A program made the translations under genes and the position numbers. DNA of 64,000 nucleotides from Bacteroidota bacterium (GTDB taxonomy: Bacteria; Bacteroidota; Bacteroidia; B-17B0; Aurantibacillaceae), in assembly GCA_030684395.1 (NCBI GenBank), contig JAUXTT010000003.1, positions 62,001-126,000 of the forward strand. The letters are read 5' to 3'. The notes beneath the pieces were generated by a model, which was not told the origin of the DNA, ran no database searches, and saw nothing but the letters and a program-made list of their open reading frames with translations. Position 1 is the first letter of the stretch. Each line of letters opens with the position of its first letter. Below are positions 53,805 through 62,540 of the stretch, piece after piece.

Positions 53805-55841
53805 GTGGCAGGCTTATTTGGATTTTTACGTGATAAACATGCGCTTTGGTACAAGGCATTTTTATTTTTTGCTTCTGTTGCATTGATTGTTGGAATGCTT
53901 CCAAAGCGTGGTCAGTTTAAATACGAATTTGAACAATTAAATGGTAAGCCCTGGAATTATGATAACCTGATAGCGCCTTTTGATTTTCCTATTTACAAAA
54001 GTGTTGAAGAATTTGAAAGTGAGAAAAGTGCCGCTTTAAAAAATGCGCGTTCCTATTTTACTTATAATGATGAATTATTAAAGAAAAAAATAAGATTGTT
54101 TGATACTCTTGATCAAAAAGAAAGCAAGCAATTGTACGATGCCGGGAAATCAATTCTGGATTCTATTTCTAAACGGGGAATTATAGAAAACCATGATGTA
54201 ATTCAGGATAAAGAAGAAGATTTTTCTATTTATGTGGTGAGAGAGGGTGTGGCTGAAGAGCAGGAGTTAAGCCATTTTTTTACACTCAGTACTGCGGATA
54301 AATTTATTGTAGAATCGGTGGAAAGGTGCGGGATAAAAAACAAACCGGCATTAGTTGAGCTTTTGGAAAGTAATCTGGTACAAACAATTTTTTATGATGA
54401 TACACTTACCAAAAAATCGTTGACGCAGGAACTTGGGAATATATTACCCGCCAAAGATAAGATCGTTAAAGGCCAAATCATTATCAGCAAGGGTGAGTTG
54501 GTGAGCAAAGAAAAATTTGAGATCCTGAATTCATTCAGGAAAGAAGTAGACAAAACCATCGTATCAACTTCCGATTACGCTTTTTTATTAATTGGTCAGT
54601 TCATAGCAGCCCTTCTGTGTATGAGTATGATCTTTTTGTTTCTGGCTTTTTTCCGAAAAAATATTTTTGCTCAAAATGCTCACGTAACTTTTATAGTATT
54701 GGTTACTTTACTTTTTGTGTTTATTGCTCAGCGTGTTTCTGTTTCGGAAAAACTGCATCTGTTTATTATTCCATTCACTATTGCACCAATTATGATCAGG
54801 GCCTTTTTTGACACACGTACTGCTTTGTTCACGCATTTGAATATTGTATTATTAGCTTCCTTTTTTGCTGCCGAACGTTTTGAGTTTTTCTTTATAGAAA
54901 CATTAGCGGGTATCGGTGCTATTTTCAGTATAGCAAACATGACGCGTCGTTCGCAGCTGATCGTCTCTGCATTGATAGTGATGATCATTTATATGTTATC
55001 ACATACTGCCTTAACTTTTATTCTTGAGTCGAAAAGTAATGATATTGCTTTGAATGATTATGCCGTTTATGGAGCGTCCGCATTAATGATATTGATAGCG
55101 TATCCGATGATCTTTGTTTTCGAAAAAATGTTTGGTTTCGTTTCAGATTTTACCTTGCTCGAACTTTCCGATTCAAACTCACTATTGCTTAGAGAACTTG
55201 CTACCAAAGCTCCCGGAACGTTTCAGCATACATTGCAGGTAGCAAGTTTAGCGGAAGAAGCAATTCAGAAAGTAGGAGGGAACCCACTGCTAATTCGTAC
55301 CGGAGCAATGTATCATGATATTGGTAAAATGGAGAATCCGCGTTACTTTACCGAAAATCAGGTTGGCGGTTCTAACCCGCATGAAGAGTTGGGCTACGAA
55401 GAAAGTGCATCTCTTATTATTGGACATGTAATTAAAGGAGTGGAGATGGCTCGTAAGAACCGTATTCCAGAACAGGTGATTGATTTTATTCGTACACATC
55501 ATGGAACAAGCTTAACACGTTATTTTTATAAAATGTCAATTAACGATTTTGGAAATTCTCAGACCGATGAATCCAAATTCCGTTATTCTGGCCCTGTCCC
55601 TTTCAGTAAAGAAACTGCTGTATTAATGATGGCGGATAGTATTGAAGCCTCTTCCCGAAGTTTAAAAAATTATGATGCAGTAAGTATAGATGAATTAGTT
55701 GAACGTATCATCAATTCTCAAATTGAAGAAAATCAATTCGTGAATTCAGATATTACTTTCCGTGATATAACTACGATCAAAAAGATCTTCAAGAAACGTT
55801 TGATGAATATTTATCATGTGAGGATTGAGTATCCAAGATAG
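53805..55841 (+). CDS. PgpH-type 7TM-HD phosphodiesterase
   Basis: 678 residues from GTG 53805, giving MAGLFGFLRDKHALWYKAFL with a first membrane segment; no better start lies near. Residues about 40-255 form the extracytoplasmic 7TMR-HDED-like domain (FPIYKSVEEFESEKSAALKN, IVKGQIIISKGELVSKEKFE). Seven membrane helices follow at about 260-455. The cytoplasmic HD domain has HTLQVASLAEEAI at about 474 and GAMYHDIGKMENPRYFTENQ at about 500, then IRTHHGTSLTRYFY. PgpH proteins of this layout hydrolyse cyclic di-AMP, which makes this a likely second-messenger phosphodiesterase and part of osmotic or cell-wall homeostasis. Metal-binding HD residues are intact. Confidence 0.93.
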   Translation: MAGLFGFLRDKHALWYKAFLFFASVALIVGMLPKRGQFKYEFEQLNGKPWNYDNLIAPFDFPIYKSVEEFESEKSAALKNARSYFTYNDELLKKKIRLFDTLDQKESKQLYDAGKSILDSISKRGIIENHDVIQDKEEDFSIYVVREGVAEEQELSHFFTLSTADKFIVESVERCGIKNKPALVELLESNLVQTIFYDDTLTKKSLTQELGNILPAKDKIVKGQIIISKGELVSKEKFEILNSFRKEVDKTIVSTSDYAFLLIGQFIAALLCMSMIFLFLAFFRKNIFAQNAHVTFIVLVTLLFVFIAQRVSVSEKLHLFIIPFTIAPIMIRAFFDTRTALFTHLNIVLLASFFAAERFEFFFIETLAGIGAIFSIANMTRRSQLIVSALIVMIIYMLSHTALTFILESKSNDIALNDYAVYGASALMILIAYPMIFVFEKMFGFVSDFTLLELSDSNSLLLRELATKAPGTFQHTLQVASLAEEAIQKVGGNPLLIRTGAMYHDIGKMENPRYFTENQVGGSNPHEELGYEESASLIIGHVIKGVEMARKNRIPEQVIDFIRTHHGTSLTRYFYKMSINDFGNSQTDESKFRYSGPVPFSKETAVLMMADSIEASSRSLKNYDAVSIDELVERIINSQIEENQFVNSDITFRDITTIKKIFKKRLMNIYHVRIEYPR

Positions 55842-55845
55842 TATA

Positions 55846-56520
55846 TTACAAACTAAGTTTACTTAGGTCAAAACCTTTATTTACTAAAACTGCTTTGCAC
55901 TTACTACAAAATCCTTTTTCATTATCTGTTTTATTCTTTCCTTCAGCATCGGTCATGATACACTGTGTGTTTGGACAATGGGGCAAACCTTGAGTATGGC
56001 CTAATTCATGAATAGCAACTTTAAAAAACTGTTCTTTTGTGTTTGTTTTTGAAAGTCGGAAAGTGGAAGCAACACAAGCCTTTCCGGGCTGAAATCCAAG
56101 TCCCATAACTCCCCAATCAAAATGTTTTCCACTGGAAGTGCTGATATCTTTATTGGTGAGTCCGATAGTAACATGACCGTTTGGGGTTTTATTACGCAGC
56201 ATATCAATCAAGGTATCTGCTCTATATCTGCCACGAGGTTTATAAAAAGCACGTTGTGGAAGAGCGATGGTACTCAATAGACTTACATTGGGATGAATTT
56301 TTTTTAACTCGCTAAAAATGTGTTCTGTAATTTCTTTAGGTAATCCTTCGTAAGGTTGAATATCTATGATGACAGAATTCTTTTTTATCTCGCTTGCCTT
56401 ATTAGTTGCCTCTTTTTCCTCATCCACTTCTGTTTGTTTGCTTTCCTGCGAACCACAACTGGAGAGTATAAGTACTAAACAAAGTAAAAGATAAGTGATG
56501 GAAAATTTCTTTATTGGCAT
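55846..56520 (-). CDS. Archaemetzincin-type zinc metalloprotease, lipoprotein
   Basis: 224 residues. The N-terminus is a lipoprotein signal (ITYLLLCLVLILSSCGSQES), followed by a charged linker. The catalytic motif HELGHTQGLPHCPNTQCIM begins at H171: zinc-binding H171, H175 and H181, Glu172 as base, then C182, C187 and Met189. A CSKC pair at C205/C208 completes the archaemetzincin pattern HExxHxxGxxHCx4CxM...CxxC; the M-to-CxxC spacing is 15, against 17 in the pattern as I remember it. The family hydrolyses small peptides and binds a second structural zinc. Lipidation would put it in the envelope. It converges on the 7TM-HD gene, 4 bp apart, and seems monocistronic. Confidence 0.88.
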   Translation of the reverse strand: MPIKKFSITYLLLCLVLILSSCGSQESKQTEVDEEKEATNKASEIKKNSVIIDIQPYEGLPKEITEHIFSELKKIHPNVSLLSTIALPQRAFYKPRGRYRADTLIDMLRNKTPNGHVTIGLTNKDISTSSGKHFDWGVMGLGFQPGKACVASTFRLSKTNTKEQFFKVAIHELGHTQGLPHCPNTQCIMTDAEGKNKTDNEKGFCSKCKAVLVNKGFDLSKLSL

Positions 56521-56542
56521 ATTTGGAAAGGATGAAGAATGT

Positions 56543-56550
56543 CAAATGTA
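56543..56550 (-). promoter_or_regulatory. -7 box for the archaemetzincin gene
   Basis: Minus-strand TACATTTG matches TAnnTTTG and lies 22 bp before the ATG at 56520, the same box and distance as for the thiolase. No clear -33 element is visible at 19 bases. Confidence 0.4.
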
Positions 56551-56656
56551 CGAAAGCTGAAAGTAGAATTTATATCCTTCTCAAATAACTCTGATAAACT
56601 TTCTTAAAAAATCTCAGTGAACCTCTGTGTCTCAATGGTAAAAAGCTGTGATCTAT

Positions 56657-56676
56657 TTCATAAAAGTTCTCAACCA
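56657..56676. repeat. Left copy of a 20-bp direct repeat flanking the toxin-antitoxin pair
   Basis: ttcataaaagttctcaacca matches 57556-57575 at 19 of 20 bases in the same orientation. On the minus strand this copy reads as codons for WLRTFMK and a stop, the exact C-terminal ending of the gene at 57552-58001, yet no gene is attached to it. It begins 9 bp after the acetyltransferase stop. Confidence 0.7.
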
Positions 56677-56685
56677 ATTTTATTG

Positions 56686-57186
56686 TTACCCAAATAATCC
56701 TTCAACTGCTTTCATTGGCATAAACATTTTTCCGCTATCGGGCAATTGAATGAAGCCATATTTTTTATAAAAAGCTACTGCCTCGTTATCAATGGGGTCA
56801 ACAATTATCGCCATAGATGCAATGCTGTTTTTAGATACATCTAAACTTCTTTTTAAAGCATCGAGTAACAGGGTTTCTCCAATTTTTTGACCTTTGTGTT
56901 TTTCATCAACAGCTAATCGTCCCAATAAAGTGGTGGGTATGTTGGTATAAGATTTTGGTAATTTTTTTCTTATTTCTTCGGGTACCTGTTCCTGAGGAAT
57001 ACTATGGTTAGATAAGGTGTAATAACCTTTTATGGTTTTACTTTCTGCAATAACAAAACAAACAGCCAATTTTCTTTTTATATCCTGACTTACTTGTTTA
57101 TGCAGATAATCATCTAAAGAAACTTTTCCGCAGCTAAATTCATTTTTTTTAAAGCTAGCATCCAATGGAATAGTTAAGTAGCTCAT
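56686..57186 (-). CDS. GNAT-family acetyltransferase toxin (TacT-like)
   Basis: 166 residues, a GNAT fold of the type-II toxin class: acetyl-CoA-binding motif LAVDEKHKGQKIGETLLLDA at about 89-110, and the C-terminal AVAFYKKYGFIQLPDSGKMF with the Tyr used in catalysis by TacT/AtaT enzymes. TacT-type toxins acetylate the amino group of aminoacyl-tRNA and stop translation. Its ATG overlaps the stop of the upstream DUF1778 gene by 4 bases (ATGA), the normal antitoxin-toxin order. Residues seem intact, so the toxin is probably active. The tRNA target cannot be predicted from sequence. Confidence 0.9.
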   Translation of the reverse strand: MSYLTIPLDASFKKNEFSCGKVSLDDYLHKQVSQDIKRKLAVCFVIAESKTIKGYYTLSNHSIPQEQVPEEIRKKLPKSYTNIPTTLLGRLAVDEKHKGQKIGETLLLDALKRSLDVSKNSIASMAIIVDPIDNEAVAFYKKYGFIQLPDSGKMFMPMKAVEGLFG

Positions 57187-57476
57187 TTTTTCGCTAAACT
57201 CTTTTTGTATCTAACTGCGGCTTCCATCAATTTTTTGTTGGGTGCAGCGGGTTTAAGCAAAGCATTAAAGAAAATTTCTTTATCTTTTTTAGAAGCAAGT
57301 ATAGCGGCATGTTGGTTAATAATAGCTTTTGCTTTTTCCTGCACTGAGTTGATCACAAAATCAGTAAGTGTTCTGAAACCGCCTAATTGTGCAGCGTACT
57401 CAAACAATTCTTTTTGTTCTTTTGATAAGCGTGTATCAAAACGTGCTTGTTCGGTATTTGTATTTCTGTGTAACAT
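57183..57476 (-). CDS. DUF1778-family antitoxin (TacA-like)
   Basis: 97 residues. The N-terminus (ARFDTRLSKEQKELFEYAAQ LGGFRTLTDFVINSV) is a ribbon-helix-helix DNA-binding domain of the DUF1778 family; the C-terminal half (FFNALLKPAAPNKKLMEAAV) is the toxin-binding tail. It would neutralise the downstream acetyltransferase and repress the operon. An inverted repeat and a -7 box lie just upstream of the start. The cotranscribed toxin starts inside its stop codon. Confidence 0.88.
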   Translation of the reverse strand: MLHRNTNTEQARFDTRLSKEQKELFEYAAQLGGFRTLTDFVINSVQEKAKAIINQHAAILASKKDKEIFFNALLKPAAPNKKLMEAAVRYKKSLAKK

Positions 57477-57493
57477 GATTTCTTTTTGTATAG

Positions 57494-57516
57494 CAAATAT
57501 ACGGATAATTTCCGTA
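57494..57516 (-). promoter_or_regulatory. Promoter -7 box and overlapping operator of the toxin-antitoxin operon
   Basis: On the minus strand TATATTTG (57494-57501) fits TAnnTTTG and ends 17 bp before the antitoxin ATG. It touches an inverted repeat, tacgga-5-tccgta (57500-57516), placed between the -7 and -33 positions, where an RHH antitoxin dimer could block polymerase. The -33 position reads TTCA, a poor match. Autoregulation is inferred. Confidence 0.55.
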
Positions 57517-57551
57517 CAGATGAAATGGAATTTAGAAAAGGATTCGGAGTG

Positions 57552-58001
57552 TCACTTCATAAAAGTCCTCAACCACACTTCGGCACTTGGAATAGTTTGA
57601 AAGAATGAAGTTGGTTTCTGAGGCTTTTCAAATTTAATATAGAAGTTGGCGATCATTTTGTGTGCCAATGATTTTATAATAAATGCTTCTGCAATAGAAA
57701 AGCGGGCACCATCACCTTTCGAAACATGATCACGGCAACCTTTATCAACCGTGGTGTATTTGCCAGGTACTTTTAATATTACATGCGGAACTCCTTTAGT
57801 GATCTCGCCTATTGCATTAACAGATTCTATAGACTCGGTAACTGTAAAGGTTGCGTAATCAGGATAGTTGATTTGAAGTATGCCATCACTTCTCAAACGA
57901 AGATGAGTGTGTGGTAATATTAATTCATCAATAATAGTGAATGTAGCATTTTCCAGGTTAGGAGCTTCAACACCGAGAGTATTTATTTCATCTTTAAACA
58001 T
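57552..58001 (-). CDS. Small STAS/SpoIIAA-like (DUF7793-type) protein
   Basis: 149 residues from ATG 58001 (MFKDEINTLGVEAPN); the frame extends to a TTG at 58037, adding 12 residues, and either start is possible. It resembles small Bacteroidota proteins with an N-terminal beta hairpin (ATFTIIDELILPHTHLRLRS), a beta-alpha middle and the ending FIIKSLAHKMIANFYIKFEK followed by P.KPTSFFQTIPSAEVWLRTF, a pattern I associate with STAS-like/DUF7793 proteins of unknown role. It is cytoplasmic, with no signal or membrane segment. The 3' end has a 20-bp partial copy at 56657-56676 on the other side of the toxin-antitoxin pair, suggesting the pair was inserted at this gene's 3' end. Confidence 0.75.
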   Translation of the reverse strand: MFKDEINTLGVEAPNLENATFTIIDELILPHTHLRLRSDGILQINYPDYATFTVTESIESVNAIGEITKGVPHVILKVPGKYTTVDKGCRDHVSKGDGARFSIAEAFIIKSLAHKMIANFYIKFEKPQKPTSFFQTIPSAEVWLRTFMK

Positions 58002-58087
58002 TAACAGTGAAATTACATACTCATGTATTGATTTCAAAATTTACAAGCCTAATAAATTTAGTATTTACTGTACGTATATTTATATGT

Positions 58088-58138
58088 AAAAATCCCCAAC
58101 TCGTCACCCTGATTGAATTCAAAGCACGGGTTGGGGAT
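58088..58138 (-). terminator. groEL terminator
   Basis: On the minus strand atccccaacccgt (58138-58126) pairs with acgagttggggat (58104-58092) with one G-T wobble, followed by ttttta. It begins 24 bp after the groEL stop and fits a Rho-independent terminator. Confidence 0.8.
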
Positions 58139-58161
58139 CTTAAATATTAGAAAAACGATTA

Positions 58162-59799
<1,638 letters not shown>

Positions 59800-59812
59800 T
59801 TATTGTTTATTT

Positions 59813-59889
59813 CAAGTTTCTGATTTCTGGTTCGACGTTTTCATAAATTCTGTACAAGAAGGGAATTCGAACCTGAAACCCGAAACTTG
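59813..59889. repeat. Long imperfect hairpin between groES and groEL
   Basis: The arm 59813-59835 (caagtttctgatttctggttcga) pairs with 59867-59889 at 20 of 23 positions, with a 31-base loop. It fills most of the groES-groEL spacer. Its words (gaaacttg, cctgaaac) recur weakly at 60360-60400, as in dispersed Bacteroidota intergenic repeats. It may affect mRNA processing between the two genes, or be only a repeat insertion. Confidence 0.6.
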
Positions 59890-59901
59890 TAACCGGAAAT
59901 A

Positions 59902-60186
59902 TTAGACGATAGCTAAAATGTCGCTTTCACGCATCATCAGGTATTCTTTACCATCCACTTGCAATTCAGTGCCTGAGTATTTACCATAAAGAACAGTATC
60001 GCCAACTTTTACAGTTAGAGGTTCGTCTTTTTTTCCGTTACCAACAGCAATCACTTTTCCTTTTTGTGGTTTTTCTTTTGCTGAATCAGGGATGATCAAT
60101 CCACCTGCAGTTTTCGTTTCAGCAGGAGCGGCTTCTACCAGCACTCTGTCTGCCAACGGTTTGATGTTTACACTTGTTTTTGCCAT
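59902..60186 (-). CDS. groS: Co-chaperonin GroES
   Basis: 94 residues, the full family length. It caps the GroEL ring during folding. The family pattern is clear: [20 protein letters not shown] at the start with the mobile loop [20 protein letters not shown], then [16 protein letters not shown] and the C-terminal [13 protein letters not shown]. It is the first gene of groES-groEL. A TAnnTTTG box lies 85 bp upstream. I see no CIRCE-type inverted repeat in the 217-bp spacer to ung. Confidence 0.97.
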   Translation of the reverse strand: MAKTSVNIKPLADRVLVEAAPAETKTAGGLIIPDSAKEKPQKGKVIAVGNGKKDEPLTVKVGDTVLYGKYSGTELQVDGKEYLMMRESDILAIV

Positions 60187-60270
60187 TATAATTAATTTTA
60201 AAGGTTATACTTTTTACGTTTGCCAAAGGTCACAAATTGTGCCATTAGACTTGTTTATGCTTTTGCGCGA

Positions 60271-60278
60271 CAAATTTA
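60271..60278 (-). promoter_or_regulatory. Candidate -7 box for groES-groEL
   Basis: Minus-strand TAAATTTG matches TAnnTTTG, 84 bp before the groES ATG. The base spacing to a TTTG-like -33 element is not satisfied, so confidence is modest. It would leave a 5' leader of about 80 bases. Confidence 0.4.
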
Positions 60279-60403
60279 CAACCTTATTCGGACTTTGTAG
60301 GAAAATTGACAGTTTTTGACGTGCCAGAATGACAATTCATGTAATATTTCGGGTTAATTATTTCTTGTTTCAAGTTAAAATGCACGGTATGAAACCTGAA
60401 ATA

Positions 60404-61084
60404 TTAAACTGTCTTCCAATCGATAGGAGTTTTTCCTTGCTTTTCAAGAAATTCATTGGTTTTTGAAAAATGTTTGCAACCGAAAAACCCTCCACGGGCA
60501 AGCGGTGATGGATGAGGAGCACTAAGTACTATATGTTTGGTAGTATCAATTAAGGCTTCTTTAGCTTTGGCAAAATTTCCCCACAATAAAAAGATAACAC
60601 CTTCTTTTTTATCTGAAATTGTTTTGATAACGGTGTCAGTAAATTGCTCCCACCCTTTATTTTGATGTGAACCTGCCTGGGCTTCTCTTACCGTTAATGT
60701 TGCATTAAGAAGCAGTACGCCTTGTTTTGCCCAGTTTTCAAGATTCCCGGATTCCGGAACAGAAATACCGAGATCATCCTGAATTTCTTTAAAAATATTC
60801 ACCAAAGAAGGTGGTTTACGAACTCCGTCGGCTACCGAAAAACAAAGCCCGTTGGCCTGCCCCAAGCCATGATAAGGATCTTGCCCAATTATTACAACCT
60901 TCAAATCATTGAAAGGTGTGTAGTTGAAAGCCGCAAAAATTTGATTGCCGGGAGGAAATATCCGGGCTGCTTGCTTTTCCTGCACCAAAAACGATTTAAG
61001 TTGTTTAAAATAGGGCTTTTCGAATTCTTCCTTTAAAACAGAAAGCCAGGATTCATCTATTTGTATATTATTTTGTTGCATCAT
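60404..61084 (-). CDS. ung: Uracil-DNA glycosylase, family 1
   Basis: About 226 residues from the ATG at 61084 (MMQQNNIQIDESWLSVLK); the ATG at 61081 is equally possible and a TTG at 61105 is less likely. It removes uracil from DNA in base-excision repair. Catalytic water-activating motif VVIIGQDPYHGLGQANGLCF is intact, as are LLLNATLTVREAQAGSH (uracil pocket and minor-groove region), VIFLLWGNFAKAKEAL, and the HPSPLARGGFFGCKHF intercalation loop. It is monocistronic, downstream of a 130-bp divergent spacer shared with the small lipoprotein genes. Confidence 0.97.
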   Translation of the reverse strand: MMQQNNIQIDESWLSVLKEEFEKPYFKQLKSFLVQEKQAARIFPPGNQIFAAFNYTPFNDLKVVIIGQDPYHGLGQANGLCFSVADGVRKPPSLVNIFKEIQDDLGISVPESGNLENWAKQGVLLLNATLTVREAQAGSHQNKGWEQFTDTVIKTISDKKEGVIFLLWGNFAKAKEALIDTTKHIVLSAPHPSPLARGGFFGCKHFSKTNEFLEKQGKTPIDWKTV

Positions 61085-61134
61085 TGATTTATTAACAGAG
61101 GACAAAAAAAGTTAAAAAAAATCAGGTAGAAAAA

Positions 61135-61165
61135 TTTGTGTAAACAATTAATTAGCCTAAATTTG
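61135..61165 (+). promoter_or_regulatory. Promoter of the micro-lipoprotein pair
   Basis: TTTG (61135-61138) and TAAATTTG (61158-61165) are separated by exactly 19 bases: a perfect match to the Bacteroidota housekeeping promoter. The -7 box ends 31 bp before the ATG at 61197. It is the best promoter seen in the window. Confidence 0.8.
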
Positions 61166-61196
61166 CTATATATCTGTCAATAAAAACAAAGGCGTT

Positions 61197-61331
61197 ATGC
61201 GTAAAATTTCACTTTATAGTTTGGTACTGATTTTAGCTGTTGTAATTTGCACATCGTGCAGAGGCAGAAAAGAGACATGTCCTGCATATGGAAAAGTAAG
61301 TTCAGTAAAAGTTAATCATAAATCAGTATAA
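61197..61331 (+). CDS. 44-residue lipoprotein, CPAYGK family, copy 1
   Basis: ATG 61197 to TAA 61331. The peptide starts MRKISLYSLVLILAVVICTS and continues with the lipobox Cys at residue 21, then RGRKETCPAYGKVSSVKVNH and a short tail. The mature product would be about 24 residues: a lipidated Cys, a second Cys in CPAYGK, and a basic tail. The gene lies behind a perfect promoter and 2 bp before a paralogue. I know no function; such micro-lipoproteins are easily missed because of size. Two paralogues with the same spacing between the lipobox and CPAYGK (6 residues) support that both are real. Confidence 0.75.
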   Translation: MRKISLYSLVLILAVVICTSCRGRKETCPAYGKVSSVKVNHKSV

Positions 61332-61333
61332 TC

Positions 61334-61459
61334 ATGAAAAAAGTAGTCGTTTTAGCTATTGCAGCGATTTTGTGTTTAGGAACCTTCTCTTGTAAAACAG
61401 GTGAAAGATGTCCTGCTTACGGTAAGGCAGATGTAAAGAGTACTTCAAAAAGAGTATAA
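61334..61459 (+). CDS. 41-residue lipoprotein, CPAYGK family, copy 2
   Basis: ATG 61334 to TAA 61459, 2 bp after copy 1. It starts MKKVVVLAIAAILCLGTFSC, with lipobox Cys at residue 20, then KTGERCPAYGKADVKSTSKR and a final Val. It aligns with copy 1 over the signal, the SC-[RK]-x-G-[RE] start and CPAYGK[VA], but the DNA differs widely, so the duplication is not recent or is under selection at protein level. The mature part is about 22 residues. A terminator follows 22 bp later. Function unknown; an envelope-bound Cys-containing peptide. Confidence 0.78.
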   Translation: MKKVVVLAIAAILCLGTFSCKTGERCPAYGKADVKSTSKRV

Positions 61460-61480
61460 TTTTACCTAACAATATTAAGG

Positions 61481-61512
61481 AAACCCCTTCGTGAAAACGG
61501 AGGGGATTTTTT
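61481..61512 (+). terminator. Terminator of the micro-lipoprotein pair
   Basis: ccccttcg (61484-61491) pairs with cggagggg (61498-61505) with one wobble, loop tgaaaa, followed by a run of T at 61507-61512; AAA before the stem extends the pairing. A typical Rho-independent terminator between the pair and the convergent PorP/SprF gene. Confidence 0.85.
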
Positions 61513-61538
61513 GTTTAGCTACTTTTTGAAATAAGAGA

Positions 61539-62540
61539 TTAGAATTTTGGGCAAGATATTAAGACCTTTCTTGTTTTTTTCTTACGACTTGCAATTTCAT
61601 AGATAACAGAAATCTCATGTGATCCGGTTGAACTACCAATTAATCGTTGTAAGGTAAGATCATAGCTGTAAGCAAAACGCATATCGTAATTTTTAAGGTC
61701 GGCTCCTACTAAAAAGGTTATTGCATCTCTGTTTGGGTAACTGGGTTTGTAGTGTTTAAGTGGGAGACCACGATACCAAATTCCAAGGTTTAGAGGGAAA
61801 TGAACATAATAGACTCCAATATCCAATTGGTCATATTTCTGTTGGTGCCTATAATTTAGAGCCGGAGCAACATATTTTAATAATTTCCCGCCTTTCTTTT
61901 CTTTTACAAAACGGTAACCACCATGAACAGATATTTTCATTGGTAGTCGTACGGATCCTTCTGTTAAACTTGTATTTGGCGCGTTTAAATTATGCCCGGC
62001 AATTCCAACCCAATACTCAGTGGAGTTGAGGAGTATGCCGGAATTTATATTAACGAACCCAATTCTTGGGTTGATATTGGTTACATCACTCGATACAGCT
62101 CCTCCACCGGGAGCTAGCTGGTCATTGAATACCAATTTTGATTGATCAATTGTTTTGGTTACATAATTAAACTGAATTCCGCCTCTCAATTCCTGAAACT
62201 TGGTTAGTTTAATGTGGTAAGAATAAGATGCTCCTATATTCGTTGTAGTTAGTTTGGAGCTACCTGCCACATCGCGCCATAATTGAAACCCTATTCCACT
62301 ATTCATATCCGCTAAATTGTAATCATAAGAAGCGCTATAAGTTTGATATGCTTTTGCTATACCCAGCCACTGATTTCTGTAGTTGCCAATAAAACGGTGT
62401 TCGTACGTAACTCCGGTGTAGGCAGGGTTAAGGTAAATTGGGTTCGCGTAAAATTGAGTAAATTGAGGATCTTGTGCGTTACTTTTAAAAGCAAGCATTA
62501 ACATACATGTGAGTAGTATTTGTAACTTAAATTTTATCAC
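61539..62540 (-). CDS. PorP/SprF-family outer-membrane protein
   Basis: 333 residues with a signal peptide (ILLTCMLMLAFKSNA). Family signature QDPQFTQFYANPIYLNPAYT is followed by RFIGNYRNQWLGIAKAYQTY and barrel strands (SYSYHIKLTKFQELRGGIQF, IWYRGLPLKHYKPSYPN, MRFAYSYDLTLQRL). The closing STGSHEISVIYEI and CPKF ending are those of PorP proper. It could be a core T9SS subunit or another cargo-retention homologue. It overlaps the PorE-like gene upstream by 4 bases, so the two are translationally coupled, repeating the PorP/PorE association at 33.5-36.6 kb in the reverse order. Confidence 0.93.
   Translation of the reverse strand: MIKFKLQILLTCMLMLAFKSNAQDPQFTQFYANPIYLNPAYTGVTYEHRFIGNYRNQWLGIAKAYQTYSASYDYNLADMNSGIGFQLWRDVAGSSKLTTTNIGASYSYHIKLTKFQELRGGIQFNYVTKTIDQSKLVFNDQLAPGGGAVSSDVTNINPRIGFVNINSGILLNSTEYWVGIAGHNLNAPNTSLTEGSVRLPMKISVHGGYRFVKEKKGGKLLKYVAPALNYRHQQKYDQLDIGVYYVHFPLNLGIWYRGLPLKHYKPSYPNRDAITFLVGADLKNYDMRFAYSYDLTLQRLIGSSTGSHEISVIYEIASRKKKTRKVLISCPKF

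Noticed and set aside
56585-56640. Tract ctcagtgaacctctgtgtctcaatgg as a possible regulatory element
   Set aside because: It resembles the low-complexity intergenic words common in Bacteroidota genomes and has no link to a promoter or start codon here.
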